Below are positions 50,228 to 59,001 of a stretch of 64,000 nucleotides of DNA, piece after piece. A program made the position numbers and the translations under genes. The notes beneath the pieces were generated by a model that searched no databases, was not told the DNA's origin, and worked only from the letters and a program-made list of their open reading frames with translations. The DNA lies in the NCBI GenBank assembly GCA_016712985.1, contig JADJQA010000018.1, forward strand, positions 1 to 64,000. Reading direction: 5' to 3'. How positions within the stretch are numbered: position 1 is the first letter of the stretch; each line of letters starts with the position of its first letter. Source of the stretch: Sulfuritalea sp. GTDB taxonomy: Bacteria > Pseudomonadota > Gammaproteobacteria > Burkholderiales > Rhodocyclaceae.

Positions 50228-50337
50228 TGGGTGTTCGCTTATCTCAAATGCGATGTGAAGTCAGTCTAGGGAAGGTTCCGCGCGAAGTGGTCAATGAAGC
50301 GTCCGCATTCGGTTTCAATTCGGTGACCATCGTCCGC

Positions 50338-50709
50338 TCAACTGTCGTGGGCTTTGCGTGCCTCACCTTGTTGCCAGTCGACCGCGAGATCCGGGAAGGA
50401 TTTCTTCAACCTCTCGACGACGTAGTCTTCGATCTGCGCCGTTTCCGTTTGCCCGACAACGTCAGCCGACATCTGTCGTACCGCAAAGTGCAACATGATC
50501 ATGTCGCGCAGCTTTGCGAAAGCAATCTCATTGGATGTTCCGCACACCGAAGCGTCCTTGCGGAGTACCCGTTCGATGACGCCGGGTTGGAGGATCCGCA
50601 CTTGGCACAAGGTTGCGAGCCTCGCTATTTCACGGTCGATGTTTTCGAGATTGTCCGCCCACCAGGGGGCCGGCAGATCATTCTTTAGAGCGTTCATATG
50701 TTTCGCCAT
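50338..50709 (-). CDS. Hypothetical protein
   Basis: 123 aa from ATG 50709 (MAKHMNALKNDLPAPWWADN); ATG 50697 is possible. Hydrophilic, helical, with DREIARLATLCQVRILQPGV and AKLRDMIMLHFAVRQMSADV. No motif recognised. Its start overlaps the preceding small gene by about 32 bp, so the two are probably coupled. Confidence 0.55.
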   Translation of the reverse strand: MAKHMNALKNDLPAPWWADNLENIDREIARLATLCQVRILQPGVIERVLRKDASVCGTSNEIAFAKLRDMIMLHFAVRQMSADVVGQTETAQIEDYVVERLKKSFPDLAVDWQQGEARKAHDS

Positions 50710-50917
50710 GCCTATCACTTGGCGCCGTGTCGTCGCGGCTCGCCCGAAGATCGCTCGCAATCGAGTCGAGCAAATCCTCGCCTGACGAGAACTCACGTTG
50801 CTTGCCGGTGACCACGTTCTCCAGACGGCCCGAGAGCGCGCCCGGCTGCGCATCGCTGCGCAGCTTCAACACGAACGCTCGCCGGCTCGGGTACTTGGAT
50901 TCAGGATTAAGAGTCAT
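50678..50917 (-). CDS. Small hypothetical protein
   Basis: 79 aa from ATG 50917 (MTLNPESKYPSRRAFVLKLR). The pattern RRAFVLKLRSDAQPGALSGR, LENVVTGKQREFSSGEDLLD resembles small bacterial proteins of unknown function that I have seen with RxEHV and a final LLxF helix. Its tail is charged (DRHGETYERSKE). Confidence 0.55.
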   Translation of the reverse strand: MTLNPESKYPSRRAFVLKLRSDAQPGALSGRLENVVTGKQREFSSGEDLLDSIASDLRASRDDTAPSDRHGETYERSKE

Positions 50918-51244
50918 ATAGGGTCTGCCAAGGGGTGTCGAAAACCGACCGCGCACTGGCTAATCAATCGCGGCGCCTTGCTCGGGGCGGGTGCTGTGGA
51001 GGGATCAATATCTGTCTGCAAACGTGTGTCGAAAATGTCTTACTCACGAACAGCAGTGTAGGAACCCGCGCAGGACAAGTCCTTAACGTATGGTTAACGG
51101 ACGGTCAGTGTTGGGTAAGGTTCGGACGCGAATTCAGCAGAGATAGAGGTAACTGAATGCGGACGGTATGCTGACAACTTGGCGAGCCGCGGCGAGTATG
51201 CTTTAGAAAAGAAGCTGACGAGTACGCGAACGGAGCGATCGAAT
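50918..51244. other. Intergenic region, nothing recognised
   Basis: 327 bp between divergent small genes. It holds no frame with family similarity and no clear terminator. AACGTATGGTTAACGGACGG near 51085 is AT-richer and could be part of a promoter. Confidence 0.4.
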
Positions 51245-51710
51245 ATGGAAACCACGGTGCTAAGCGCGGTGAGCGCGTTGGTTGGATCCGTTGTGGGTCT
51301 TTCGGCGAGCGCTGCCACCACTTGGGTGACCCAGCGCACGCAGGCTCGACGCATGGGCGTCGCCGCCGAGATCAAGAAGCGTGAGGAGCTCTACGCTGAA
51401 TTCATCGCTGAATGCTCGAAGCTCGCAATCGATTCGCTAGACCATTCGCTCGAGCATCCCGATAAGATCCTGACCGTTTATGCGCTCGCGAACCGCATCA
51501 GGCTTTGTGCGTCCGGAGAGCGTCGTCGCGGCGGCAGACCTGGCGATCGAACGGATCGGCACGCAGTACACGAAGGAAAAGCTCACACCGGGCGAGTCGA
51601 GGCAATTGGTACTTGCCACATTTCATGATCCCGAAAAGCGCAATGATCCGCTGAAGCCATTCAGCGAGACATGCAGGCGCGAGCTTGCGGGCCTGAACAG
51701 CGTCACTTGA
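51245..51710 (+). CDS. Hypothetical membrane-anchored protein, one frameshift
   Basis: About 155 residues from ATG 51245 (METTVLSAVSALVGSVVGLS). One N-terminal membrane helix is followed by a cytosolic helical part, TWVTQRTQARRMGVAAEIKK and EELYAEFIAECSKLAIDSLD. After an indel near 51500 it continues VRPESVVAAADLAIERIGTQ and ends RRELAGLNSVT. Proteins of this shape are known only as hypothetical. Confidence 0.6.
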
Positions 51711-51806
51711 AGGCTGGTTCGCCGCGGCTCCCGGCACGACCACTCTTGAGAAAGGCGGCGGATCAAGCCGCGCACGCACTTTCGCGCCGCCGACTACCGG
51801 CAGCGG

Positions 51807-52886
51807 TCAATCCATACTGTTCGGAAGCGCGGTATCGATGATGTGCCGTTGCCAGAGTTCCCTCGTGAGGGTAAGCAAGGCTGGACCGACAACCAGACCC
51901 GCCAGGCCAAGCACCTCGAACCCGCCGAGGCAGCCCATGAGGATCCACGCGAAGGGCAAACGCGTACCATCGCGCGCGACCATGGGCCGCACGATCTTGT
52001 CGCCGCAAAACAGGACCACACAGCCCAACCCGAATGACGTGAGCGCCGGCGTCGCGGCACCGGCCATCGCCAGTTGCAATGTCAATGCGGCGACGGCCAG
52101 ATAACCGAGAAAAGGCACGAGTGCGAGCGATCCGGTGATCGCGGCCCAGAGGCCGAAATGGGGCACGCCCGCGATGGCGAACACGACAGAAATAGCCACC
52201 CCATCGAACAGCCCGACGATCAGCATGCTGTTCACGGTAGCGCGCAAGGCCCGAGTGGCGACATCGACATAAGCGTCGCTGCGCTCTCCGACGTGATGAC
52301 GAAGCACACGCCTGAACCTGAAGGCGAATGATTCGCCTTCCTGATAAAGGAAGAACGAGACAAGGATCGTAAACGTAATGATGACAATGTGCCGAGCCAT
52401 GAATTGCCCGATTGACTGCCCGAAACTGAGGAGACCAGCCGGATCGGTTTGCTGAGTCCACACCTGGAGGGCTCCCGGGTGTGCAAGCTTGCCCTCCCAC
52501 AGGCCCACCCAGAGCCCAGCCAGTGGCATGTCCCGCAGCCAGGGCGGCACAGGGATTCCCTTCTCGCCCGCGGCTGCGAGTTCCAGGAGTAGTGCGTGCG
52601 CTTCCGTGAGCAGCGCACCGAGGGCAAACATCAGGGGCCCGAGTACGAACAGGACGATCATCAACGTGAAGATCAGCGAACCGCTCGTTTGAGCAATGCG
52701 CCGAGGCAAGGCGGCCATGAACCGCCTGTAGAGCGGCCAGCTCGCAATCGCAGTCACACACGCGGCGAGCAAAGCCTGAAGGAAACTGTGCAGAACCCAG
52801 GCCGACAGGACGACAATCAGCGCGCCACAGCACCAGCCCGCCGCGAGTTTGACCTTAATGTCGAGGGAGTCCTGCCGTTGAGTCAT
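51807..52886 (-). CDS. AI-2E family transporter (second copy)
   Basis: 359 aa from ATG 52886 (MTQRQDSLDIKVKLAAGWCC). Hydrophobic segments as in the family, with LIFTLMIVLFVLGPLMFALG, RHIVIITFTILVSFFLYQEG and the C-terminal DKIVRPMVARDGTRLPFAWI. Only distantly similar to the copy at 32700-33767, so not a recent duplicate. Substrate unknown. Confidence 0.87.
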   Translation of the reverse strand: MTQRQDSLDIKVKLAAGWCCGALIVVLSAWVLHSFLQALLAACVTAIASWPLYRRFMAALPRRIAQTSGSLIFTLMIVLFVLGPLMFALGALLTEAHALLLELAAAGEKGIPVPPWLRDMPLAGLWVGLWEGKLAHPGALQVWTQQTDPAGLLSFGQSIGQFMARHIVIITFTILVSFFLYQEGESFAFRFRRVLRHHVGERSDAYVDVATRALRATVNSMLIVGLFDGVAISVVFAIAGVPHFGLWAAITGSLALVPFLGYLAVAALTLQLAMAGAATPALTSFGLGCVVLFCGDKIVRPMVARDGTRLPFAWILMGCLGGFEVLGLAGLVVGPALLTLTRELWQRHIIDTALPNSMD

Positions 52887-53178
52887 AAAGGGATGCTCCG
52901 GTTCAAAGCAGTATTGATGCACACGTGTTCACGAATAAGCTTTCTCGTACGCACGAAGGAACGCCGCTCCTAAAAGGCATCCTAAGACCTGCGCTCACCA
53001 GAGGCATAAGCGAATGGTCTCGATTTCGTCAGGTCTCGGTCAGATAATGCATGCCCATACAGCGACGTGTTCACGACACCGGAGCAATTGCTCGCCGATT
53101 ATTTCCAGCATCACATAGCGCGGTGGAACCATGAGAACAGTAACCTGCGCGAGTCGCGGCTGTTGACTAAGGGCATGG

Positions 53179-53442
53179 TCAGGGAGACTGTAGCCACTGT
53201 TCGGGCGTCAGCACCGTGGTGACGCCACGGGCGCGTTCGAGCATTTCTGTGTCCAGAGTAATCAGCGGCTCGCGGCACGTGGCCGTGAGGGCGACATAGA
53301 CGGCGTCGACGCCACGCAGCCTCCACATGGCGGCAACGGCATCTTGCGGTCCCTGCCAATGAGCAGAAATATCCGACGCCAGCCGATCCAATTCCTGAAT
53401 AAATGCGTCGGCTTCCTGTTTCCGATCTTGATCTGTCGACGG
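53179..53442 (-). pseudogene. PIN-domain (VapC-like) toxin, 5' end missing
   Basis: The frame reads EADAFIQELDRLASDISAHW, then MWRLRGVDAVYVALTATCRE, LITLDTEMLERARGVTTVLT and PEQWLQSP: the C-terminal half of a PIN ribonuclease with the acidic pair near GVDAVYVALT and LDTEML. The N-terminal half, with the first catalytic Asp, is replaced at 53443 by a dispersed 22-bp motif. No antitoxin is present. Confidence 0.6.
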
Positions 53443-53464
53443 CGCCGTGGCGCCAGCGCCGACT
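53443..53464 (-). repeat. Dispersed 22-bp motif, copy e
   Basis: The reverse complement reads AGTCGGCGCTGGCG, 2 nt, ACGGCG. It marks the point where the PIN gene is cut, 31 bp before the right crp-type direct repeat. Confidence 0.55.
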
Positions 53465-53495
53465 TTCGCCCGAACTGGACAGCGATGGGGGCAAC

Positions 53496-53535
53496 GACCC
53501 GGCGGCTTGCGCCGGGCTCCCTCTGTGACTTAGGT
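53496..53535 (+). repeat. Direct repeat, right copy (crp-type 3' end)
   Basis: GACCCGGCGGCTTGCGCC, then GGGCTCCCTCTGTGACTTAG and GT. It encodes PGGLRRAPSVT and a stop, versus PGGLRRVASVT at the true gene. It precedes DUF2892 by 66 bp. Confidence 0.6.
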
Positions 53536-53601
53536 TACAGAACGGCAGCGGTGGAAGTGTTGTAATCCCCACTTGTTGCATAACCCTTCAAGGAGTACAC
53601 C

Positions 53602-53796
53602 ATGAAACTGAATGTTGGCGGCATCGACCGCGTGATTCGCATTGTTGCCGGCCTCGGGCTGGTTGGCTGGGCAGCCATGGATGGTCCGGCGTGGGCCTGG
53701 ATCGGCGTGCTTCCGCTGGCTACCGGGGCGATCGGCTGGTGCCCGCCCTACGCGCTGCTCGGCTTCAGTACCTGCGCGGTAAAGAAGCCAGGCTGA
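53602..53796 (+). CDS. DUF2892 (YgaP-like) inner-membrane protein
   Basis: 64 aa from ATG 53602 behind AAGGAG. MKLNVGGIDRVIRIVAGLGL starts the conserved motif; two membrane helices follow, with GWCPPYALLGFSTCAVKK at the end. The WCP/C pair is conserved in the family, which is tied to rhodanese or sulfide handling in some members. In related genomes it often follows a Crp/Fnr gene, as the left-over crp tail upstream suggests here. Confidence 0.87.
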   Translation: MKLNVGGIDRVIRIVAGLGLVGWAAMDGPAWAWIGVLPLATGAIGWCPPYALLGFSTCAVKKPG

Positions 53797-53823
53797 ACCG
53801 TCATGGCGCCTGGCTTGCGGCCA

Positions 53824-55098
53824 TCACGGCGCGTGCCTGGCGGATGGCCGTCCGGATCTGGCGCTGGTTGTCGCTGGTGACGATTCGGCGAGCCAGCGCA
53901 ATACACCTCGCCCCGCGGCGCGACCGCTGGCAAAGCAGGCGGTGAGCAGATAGCCACCCGTCGGCGCTTCCCAATCGAGCATTTCTCCGGCGCAGAACGT
54001 GCCCGGCAGTGCGTGCAGCATCAGGTTCTTGTCCAGCGCTGCAAAGTCGACGCCGCCCGCGCTGCTGATGGCTTCGTCGAGCGGGCGCGGCGAGACCAGG
54101 CGTAGCGGCAGCGACTTGATGATCGCGGCGAGTCGGGCCGGGCTGGCCAGATCGGCCTCGGTGGCGTATTCGTGCAGCAGCGCCGCCTTGACGCCGCCAA
54201 TGCCGGCGCGGCGGCGCAGATGATTGGAGAGCGAATCCCGACCGCGAGCCTGCGCCAGATCATCGGTCAGACGCGGCAAGCTTCGCCCCGGCGCGAGGTC
54301 GAGATGCAGCGTCGCGCTGCCGGTGGCCTCGATGCCCTCGCGCAGCACAGCGGAGAACGCATAGATCAGGCTGCCTTCGACGCCATGCCCGGTGATGAGG
54401 AATTCGCCCTCGCGCTTGATCAGTGCTCCGTCCGGTGTGACGAATTCGGCGCTCACCGTCTTCACCGGAGTACCGGCAAAGCGCCGGCGCAGATGTTCGC
54501 TCCAGGGGACATCGAAGCCGCAATTGGCGGGACGCAGAGGCTGGACGCCGACACCGCGCGCAACCAGCAGCGGCACCCAGGCGCCGTCCGAACCGAGCCG
54601 CGCCCAACTGCCGCCGCCCAGCGCCAGTACCGCGGCATCCGCTGCTGTTGCTACCTCGCCTGCGGCGGTGGCGAAGCGTAGCGTGCGTCCATCTTCCATC
54701 CAGCCGCGCCAGCGATGGCGCGCGTGGAACACCACGCCGGCGGCGCGCAACCGGTGCAGCCAGGTGCGCAGCAGCGGCGCGGCTTTCATTTGCAGAGGGA
54801 AGACGCGACCGGAGCTGCCGACAAAGGTTTCCACGCCGAGATCCCGCGCCCAGTCACGCAGTTGTTGCGGCCCGAACTCCTCAAGCCAATGGCCTATCTC
54901 GCAGTGGCGGGCGCCGTAGCGGGAGAGGAATGTTTCCGGCGCTTCCGAGTGCGTCAGGTTGAGCCCGCCTCGACCGGCGAGCAGAAACTTGCGACCGATC
55001 GAGGGCATTGCGTCGAATACCTCGACGCGCTTGCCGGCGGCGCTCAGCACTTCCGCCGCCATCAGGCCGGCCGGGCCGCCGCCGATGACCGCAATCAT
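53824..55098 (-). CDS. BaiN/HI0933-like NAD(P)/FAD flavoprotein
   Basis: 424 aa. FAD-binding VIGGGPAGLMAAEVLSAAGK at the N-terminus, then FLLAGRGGLNLTHSE, LGGGSWARLGSDGAW and the C-terminal FCAGEMLDWEAPTGGYLLTA. This is the TIGR03862-type flavoprotein. The reaction is unknown. The last 20 residues (SSPATTSARSGRPSARH) are Ser/Arg-rich and may be a poorly conserved tail. It overlaps rsmA by 4 bp. Confidence 0.88.
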   Translation of the reverse strand: MIAVIGGGPAGLMAAEVLSAAGKRVEVFDAMPSIGRKFLLAGRGGLNLTHSEAPETFLSRYGARHCEIGHWLEEFGPQQLRDWARDLGVETFVGSSGRVFPLQMKAAPLLRTWLHRLRAAGVVFHARHRWRGWMEDGRTLRFATAAGEVATAADAAVLALGGGSWARLGSDGAWVPLLVARGVGVQPLRPANCGFDVPWSEHLRRRFAGTPVKTVSAEFVTPDGALIKREGEFLITGHGVEGSLIYAFSAVLREGIEATGSATLHLDLAPGRSLPRLTDDLAQARGRDSLSNHLRRRAGIGGVKAALLHEYATEADLASPARLAAIIKSLPLRLVSPRPLDEAISSAGGVDFAALDKNLMLHALPGTFCAGEMLDWEAPTGGYLLTACFASGRAAGRGVLRWLAESSPATTSARSGRPSARHAP

Positions 55099-55937
55099 CC
55101 TGGCTTGCGGTCGGCCAGCGTATTGGCGAGGCGCACATAATCCGCCACGGCGATGTCCTCGGCGCGCACCGTGGGGGTGATGCCCAATGCCGCGAGATCA
55201 GCCTCGCCGATGAATTCGCGCAGGGTGTTCCTCAGCATCTTGCGCCGCTGCGAGAATGCGGCCTTGACCACGTTGGCGAAGAGTGCCAGGTCCTGCACCG
55301 CCGCGCCGTCCGCTTCGTCCTGCTGGATGCCACTTCGCATGACTTCCGCGGAGTCGATGGGAATCATGCGCACGATGGCCGAATCGACCTTGGGCGCCGG
55401 ACTGAAGGCGTCGGGGGGGACGATGAACAGGCGCTCCATGTGGTAATGGTATTGCAGCATTACCGACAGGCGCCCGAAGTCCTTGCTGCCCGGCTCGGCC
55501 ACCATGCGATCCACCACCTCCTTCTGCAACATGAAGTGCATGTCGTGGACCAATGGCGCGAACGCCAGCAGATGGAAGAGCAGCGCACTGGAAATGTTGT
55601 AGGGCAGGTTGCCGACGATCTTCAACGGCCCATCAGCCTTCAGCCTGGCGAAGTCGAATTCAAGCGCGTCGCCCTCGTGGATGGTCATTCGCTCGGGCGG
55701 AAAGCGGTTCGCCAGGCGCTGGATCAGGTCGCGGTCGATTTCGACGACATGCAGGTGATCCATGCATTCCAACAGCGGCCCGGTAATGGCGCCCAACCCT
55801 GGCCCGATTTCAACGAGCGTGTCACCCGCCTGTGGCGCGACGGCGTCCACGATTTTTCGAATGATGCCTGGCGCGACCAGAAAGTTCTGGCCAAACCGCT
55901 TGCGCGCGACGTGGCCTCGATGCTTCTGCCCCTTCAC
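55095..55937 (-). CDS. rsmA: 16S rRNA dimethyladenosine transferase
   Basis: 280 aa. Dimethylates two adjacent adenines near the 3' end of 16S rRNA. KRFGQNFLVAPGIIRKIVDA, the SAM motif EIGPGLGAITGPL and the catalytic NLPYNIS are present. Overlaps both neighbours by 4 bp in a tight operon. Confidence 0.95.
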   Translation of the reverse strand: MKGQKHRGHVARKRFGQNFLVAPGIIRKIVDAVAPQAGDTLVEIGPGLGAITGPLLECMDHLHVVEIDRDLIQRLANRFPPERMTIHEGDALEFDFARLKADGPLKIVGNLPYNISSALLFHLLAFAPLVHDMHFMLQKEVVDRMVAEPGSKDFGRLSVMLQYHYHMERLFIVPPDAFSPAPKVDSAIVRMIPIDSAEVMRSGIQQDEADGAAVQDLALFANVVKAAFSQRRKMLRNTLREFIGEADLAALGITPTVRAEDIAVADYVRLANTLADRKPG

Positions 55938-56719
55938 CCGCCAGTGCTCTCGCCACGCACCGGCACGCCGTCATGGAACAAGGTCAGCGTGCCGGGAGCG
56001 AGATTTATCCACTCTTCATTGTCGGTCAACGGCAGGGTCGCGATCACCGCAACGCGATCCTCGGGGTTCGTCACCTCGTTGAAATCCACGCTGACGTCCT
56101 GATCCTTCAGGTGGGCAACGGCAAACGGCGCCTGGCGCACCACGTAGCAGAGCTTGCTGCCGCAGTGGGCGATCAGGCAATCGCCGCTGGAGAGCAGGAA
56201 ATTGAACTCGCCGTGGCGGCCGATCCTCCCGGCGAGCTCGGCCAGCGCGGCAAACAAGGGATCCCGGCGCGGCATCCCTTCGGGGAAGCGGCTGCGCAAC
56301 TCCTGCAGGATGAGGCAGAACGCACGTTCGGAGTCGGTGTCGCCGACCGGGGTGAAACTGCCGTCGAGCTGCGGCGCGAATTCCTTCAGGTCCCCGTTGT
56401 GGGAAAAGATCCAGTAGCGGCCCCACAGTTCGCGCTGGAACGGATGGGTGTTCTCCAGTGCGATGCGTCCCTGCGTCGCCTTGCGAATATGGGCGATGAC
56501 GTTCTTCGAGTGGATCGGGTAGTTGTGCACCAACTCGGCCACGGCGGACTGCGCCGACGGCTCGACATCGAGAAATACCCGGCAGCCGGGACCTTCGAAG
56601 AAGGCGATGCCCCAGCCGTCCCGGTGTACATCGGTGAGCCCGCCGCGCGTGCGAAATCCCTCGAAGGAAAAACAGATGTCGGTGGGCGTATTGCAGTTCA
56701 TGCCGAGCAACTGGCACAT
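55934..56719 (-). CDS. Class II glutamine amidotransferase-like protein (YafJ type)
   Basis: 261 aa. Cys2 (MCQLLGMNC) is the likely N-terminal nucleophile after Met removal, with RDGWGIAFFEG, IAHIRKATQG and FSHNGDLKEF as in the Ntn-amidohydrolase fold. Substrate is unknown. It overlaps rsmA by 4 bp and lies 2 bp before pdxA's stop. Confidence 0.9.
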   Translation of the reverse strand: MCQLLGMNCNTPTDICFSFEGFRTRGGLTDVHRDGWGIAFFEGPGCRVFLDVEPSAQSAVAELVHNYPIHSKNVIAHIRKATQGRIALENTHPFQRELWGRYWIFSHNGDLKEFAPQLDGSFTPVGDTDSERAFCLILQELRSRFPEGMPRRDPLFAALAELAGRIGRHGEFNFLLSSGDCLIAHCGSKLCYVVRQAPFAVAHLKDQDVSVDFNEVTNPEDRVAVIATLPLTDNEEWINLAPGTLTLFHDGVPVRGESTGG

Positions 56720-56720
56720 C

Positions 56721-57695
56721 TCAGTCGCTCCCGCGTGAGGTCATCTCAATGGCCGCGTCGATGGCGGCGAAGAGGCTTTCGGGCGAAGCCTTCCCGCTGC
56801 CGGCGAGATCGAGTGCCGTGCCATGGTCGACCGAGGTGCGGACGATCGGCAGACCGAGCGTGACATTGATACCTTGGTCGAACGCCGCGTACTTGAGCAC
56901 CGCCAGCCCCTGGTCGTGATACATCGCCAGTTGCGCGTCGGAGCCAGCCAGTACATTTTTGGTAAACAACGTGTCCGCTGGCAGCGGACCGATCAGGTCC
57001 AGGCCTTCGGCGCGCAGCTTGTCGAGCACCGGGGTGATGACTTCGATCTCCTCTCGACCCATGTGACCCCCTTCGCCGGCATGGGGATTAAGCCCGGCGA
57101 CCAGGATGCGCAGCCGGGCGATGCCGAATCGGTTGCGCAGCTCGGCATGCAGGATGCGAATCGTGACTTCCAGGTCGCCGCGCGTGATCGCGGCCGGGAC
57201 ATCCTTCAGCGCCAGATGGGTGGTGGCGAGCGCGACGCGCAAACCCGCTCCGGCAAGCATCATCACCACGCGCGGGGTACCGGTGTGTTCGGCGAGGTAT
57301 TCGGTATGGCCGCTGAATGCAATCCCGGCATCATTGATGACGCCCTTGTGCACCGGCGCGGTGACCATCGCGGCATACTCACCACCGTGGCAACCGGCCA
57401 GCGCGACGTCGAGCAATCGCAGCACGTAAGCGGCATTGCCCGGTTCGAGACGTCCGGGGGTGCAGGGCGCCGTGAGCGGAATGTGGCGGATTTCCAGTGC
57501 GTCCGGGTCAAGCCCGAGGCTGCGCGCGCGTTGCGCCATGAGTTGGCGATCAGCCAGAATCACCAGGCGTGCGGGCCAGCTTCGATCCGCCAGCCGCAGG
57601 CAGATATCCGGGCCGATGCCGGCCGGCTCGCCGGAGGTGACGGCGATCACCGGCGGCGCCGCGCTGCTAGCGTTCTTCGACGCGGTATTCGACAT
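56721..57695 (-). CDS. pdxA: 4-hydroxythreonine-4-phosphate dehydrogenase
   Basis: 324 aa. Step in pyridoxal phosphate synthesis. VTSGEPAGIGPDICLRLADR, VTAPVHKGVINDAGIAFSGH with metal-binding His, GLNPHAGEGGHMGREEIEV and MYHDQGLAVLKYAAFD are present. Its first 29 bp overlap surA's end; a start at GTG about 57650 (VIAVTSG) would avoid that. Confidence 0.93.
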   Translation of the reverse strand: MSNTASKNASSAAPPVIAVTSGEPAGIGPDICLRLADRSWPARLVILADRQLMAQRARSLGLDPDALEIRHIPLTAPCTPGRLEPGNAAYVLRLLDVALAGCHGGEYAAMVTAPVHKGVINDAGIAFSGHTEYLAEHTGTPRVVMMLAGAGLRVALATTHLALKDVPAAITRGDLEVTIRILHAELRNRFGIARLRILVAGLNPHAGEGGHMGREEIEVITPVLDKLRAEGLDLIGPLPADTLFTKNVLAGSDAQLAMYHDQGLAVLKYAAFDQGINVTLGLPIVRTSVDHGTALDLAGSGKASPESLFAAIDAAIEMTSRGSD

Positions 57696-59001
57696 AGGCG
57701 CGGTCGCGCATCTGCCTGAGCCAGTCCTGGTACGCCTCGTCGGACTTGCGTTCGCGCAGCACCTGCCGCGCGGCGAGCCGCTGGCGCTCCGCCGTGGCGT
57801 CTTCGGTGCGACGCTCCAGAACCTGGATCAGGTGAAAGCCGAACGGTGACTGTACCGGCTCGCTGGTCTGGTTGATCTTCAACGCATCCATCGCCTTCTC
57901 GAAAGCGGGAACGGTGTCACCCTGGTACAGCCAGCCGAGATCGCCACCCTTGGCGGCCGAGAGGTCACTGGAATTCAGGCGCGCCAGTTCGGCAAAATCT
58001 GCGCCGTTGTCGATCCGCTCTTTGAGCACGACCAGCTTGCGTTTCGCCTCCGCCTCGGAGACAAGTTCGTTGACCTTGATCAGGATATGGCGGGCGCGGG
58101 TCTGCTTCAGGGCCTGAGTCTGCTTCGGCGATACCCCCGATTTGGCGCCGGCATCGCTTTGTCGGTCGATCAGCTTGACGATGTGGAAGCCGGCCGGGCT
58201 GCGCAGGATGTCGCTGACCTCGCCTGGCTTAAGCTTCGCTATTGCCTCGGCATAGAGCGCAGGCAGGCGATCAAGCGGGCGTGTCCCCATGGCGCCGCCG
58301 GAAAGTCCGTCGGGCGCGTCGGAATAGCTGGCGGCCACCTTGGCGAAGTTTTCGCCGCGGCGAAGCTGGTCGAGCGCGGCCTGGGCCCGCGCACCGATGC
58401 GCATCAATTGGTCTGGCGAGGCCTGCTCCGGCACGCGCACCACGATGTGCGCCGTCTGCACCTCGACGTTGCCGACGTTGCCACCCTGATCCGGGTTGGC
58501 CAGGTAGTTGTCGATCTCGCCATCGGAGACCACGGTGCGGCTTTCCACCTCGCGGTCGCGCAGACGCGAGAGCACGATTTCCTCGCGTATTTCCTCGCGG
58601 AACTTGCTCCAGCTGATGCCGTCCTTCTCCAGCGCGGCACGGAATTCCTGCAAGCTGAGGCGGTTGCCTTCGGCGATGCGCCGCATCGCGGCATCCAGTT
58701 CGATATCGGATATCCGCAGGCCGGTTTCCTTGGCGAACTGGATCTGGACGCGATCGACAATCATGCGTTCGAGAACCTGCCGTTCCAGAATGTCCCGTGG
58801 GGGTAGCTGAACGTTCTGCGCGCGCAGTTGGTTTTCCACCTTTAGCAGGCGGGCGCGCAGCTCAAAGGCGGTAATCGCTTCGTCGTTCACCACGGCGACT
58901 ATGCGATCGACCTCCACCGGGTTGGGGCGCCGTGTCTGCGCACGCGCAGGGGCCAGCAACAGGACGGAGAGCAGGCAAAGCAGCAGAAGGCGAGAGATCA
59001 T
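57667..59001 (-). CDS. surA: Periplasmic chaperone/peptidyl-prolyl isomerase SurA
   Basis: 444 aa from ATG 59001. The signal peptide ends near LLLAPARAQ; an N-terminal chaperone domain is followed by two rotamase (parvulin) repeats, HIVVRVPEQASPDQLMRI with GFHIVKLID, and RHILIKVNELVSEAEAK with GFHLIQVLE. Escorts outer-membrane proteins to the BAM complex. Overlaps lptD by an ATGA. Confidence 0.93.
   Translation of the reverse strand: MISRLLLLCLLSVLLLAPARAQTRRPNPVEVDRIVAVVNDEAITAFELRARLLKVENQLRAQNVQLPPRDILERQVLERMIVDRVQIQFAKETGLRISDIELDAAMRRIAEGNRLSLQEFRAALEKDGISWSKFREEIREEIVLSRLRDREVESRTVVSDGEIDNYLANPDQGGNVGNVEVQTAHIVVRVPEQASPDQLMRIGARAQAALDQLRRGENFAKVAASYSDAPDGLSGGAMGTRPLDRLPALYAEAIAKLKPGEVSDILRSPAGFHIVKLIDRQSDAGAKSGVSPKQTQALKQTRARHILIKVNELVSEAEAKRKLVVLKERIDNGADFAELARLNSSDLSAAKGGDLGWLYQGDTVPAFEKAMDALKINQTSEPVQSPFGFHLIQVLERRTEDATAERQRLAARQVLRERKSDEAYQDWLRQMRDRAYVEYRVEER

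Noticed and set aside
32700..52886. The two AI-2E-family genes as a recent duplication flanking a composite element
   Set aside because: Their proteins differ along the whole length and share only family motifs.
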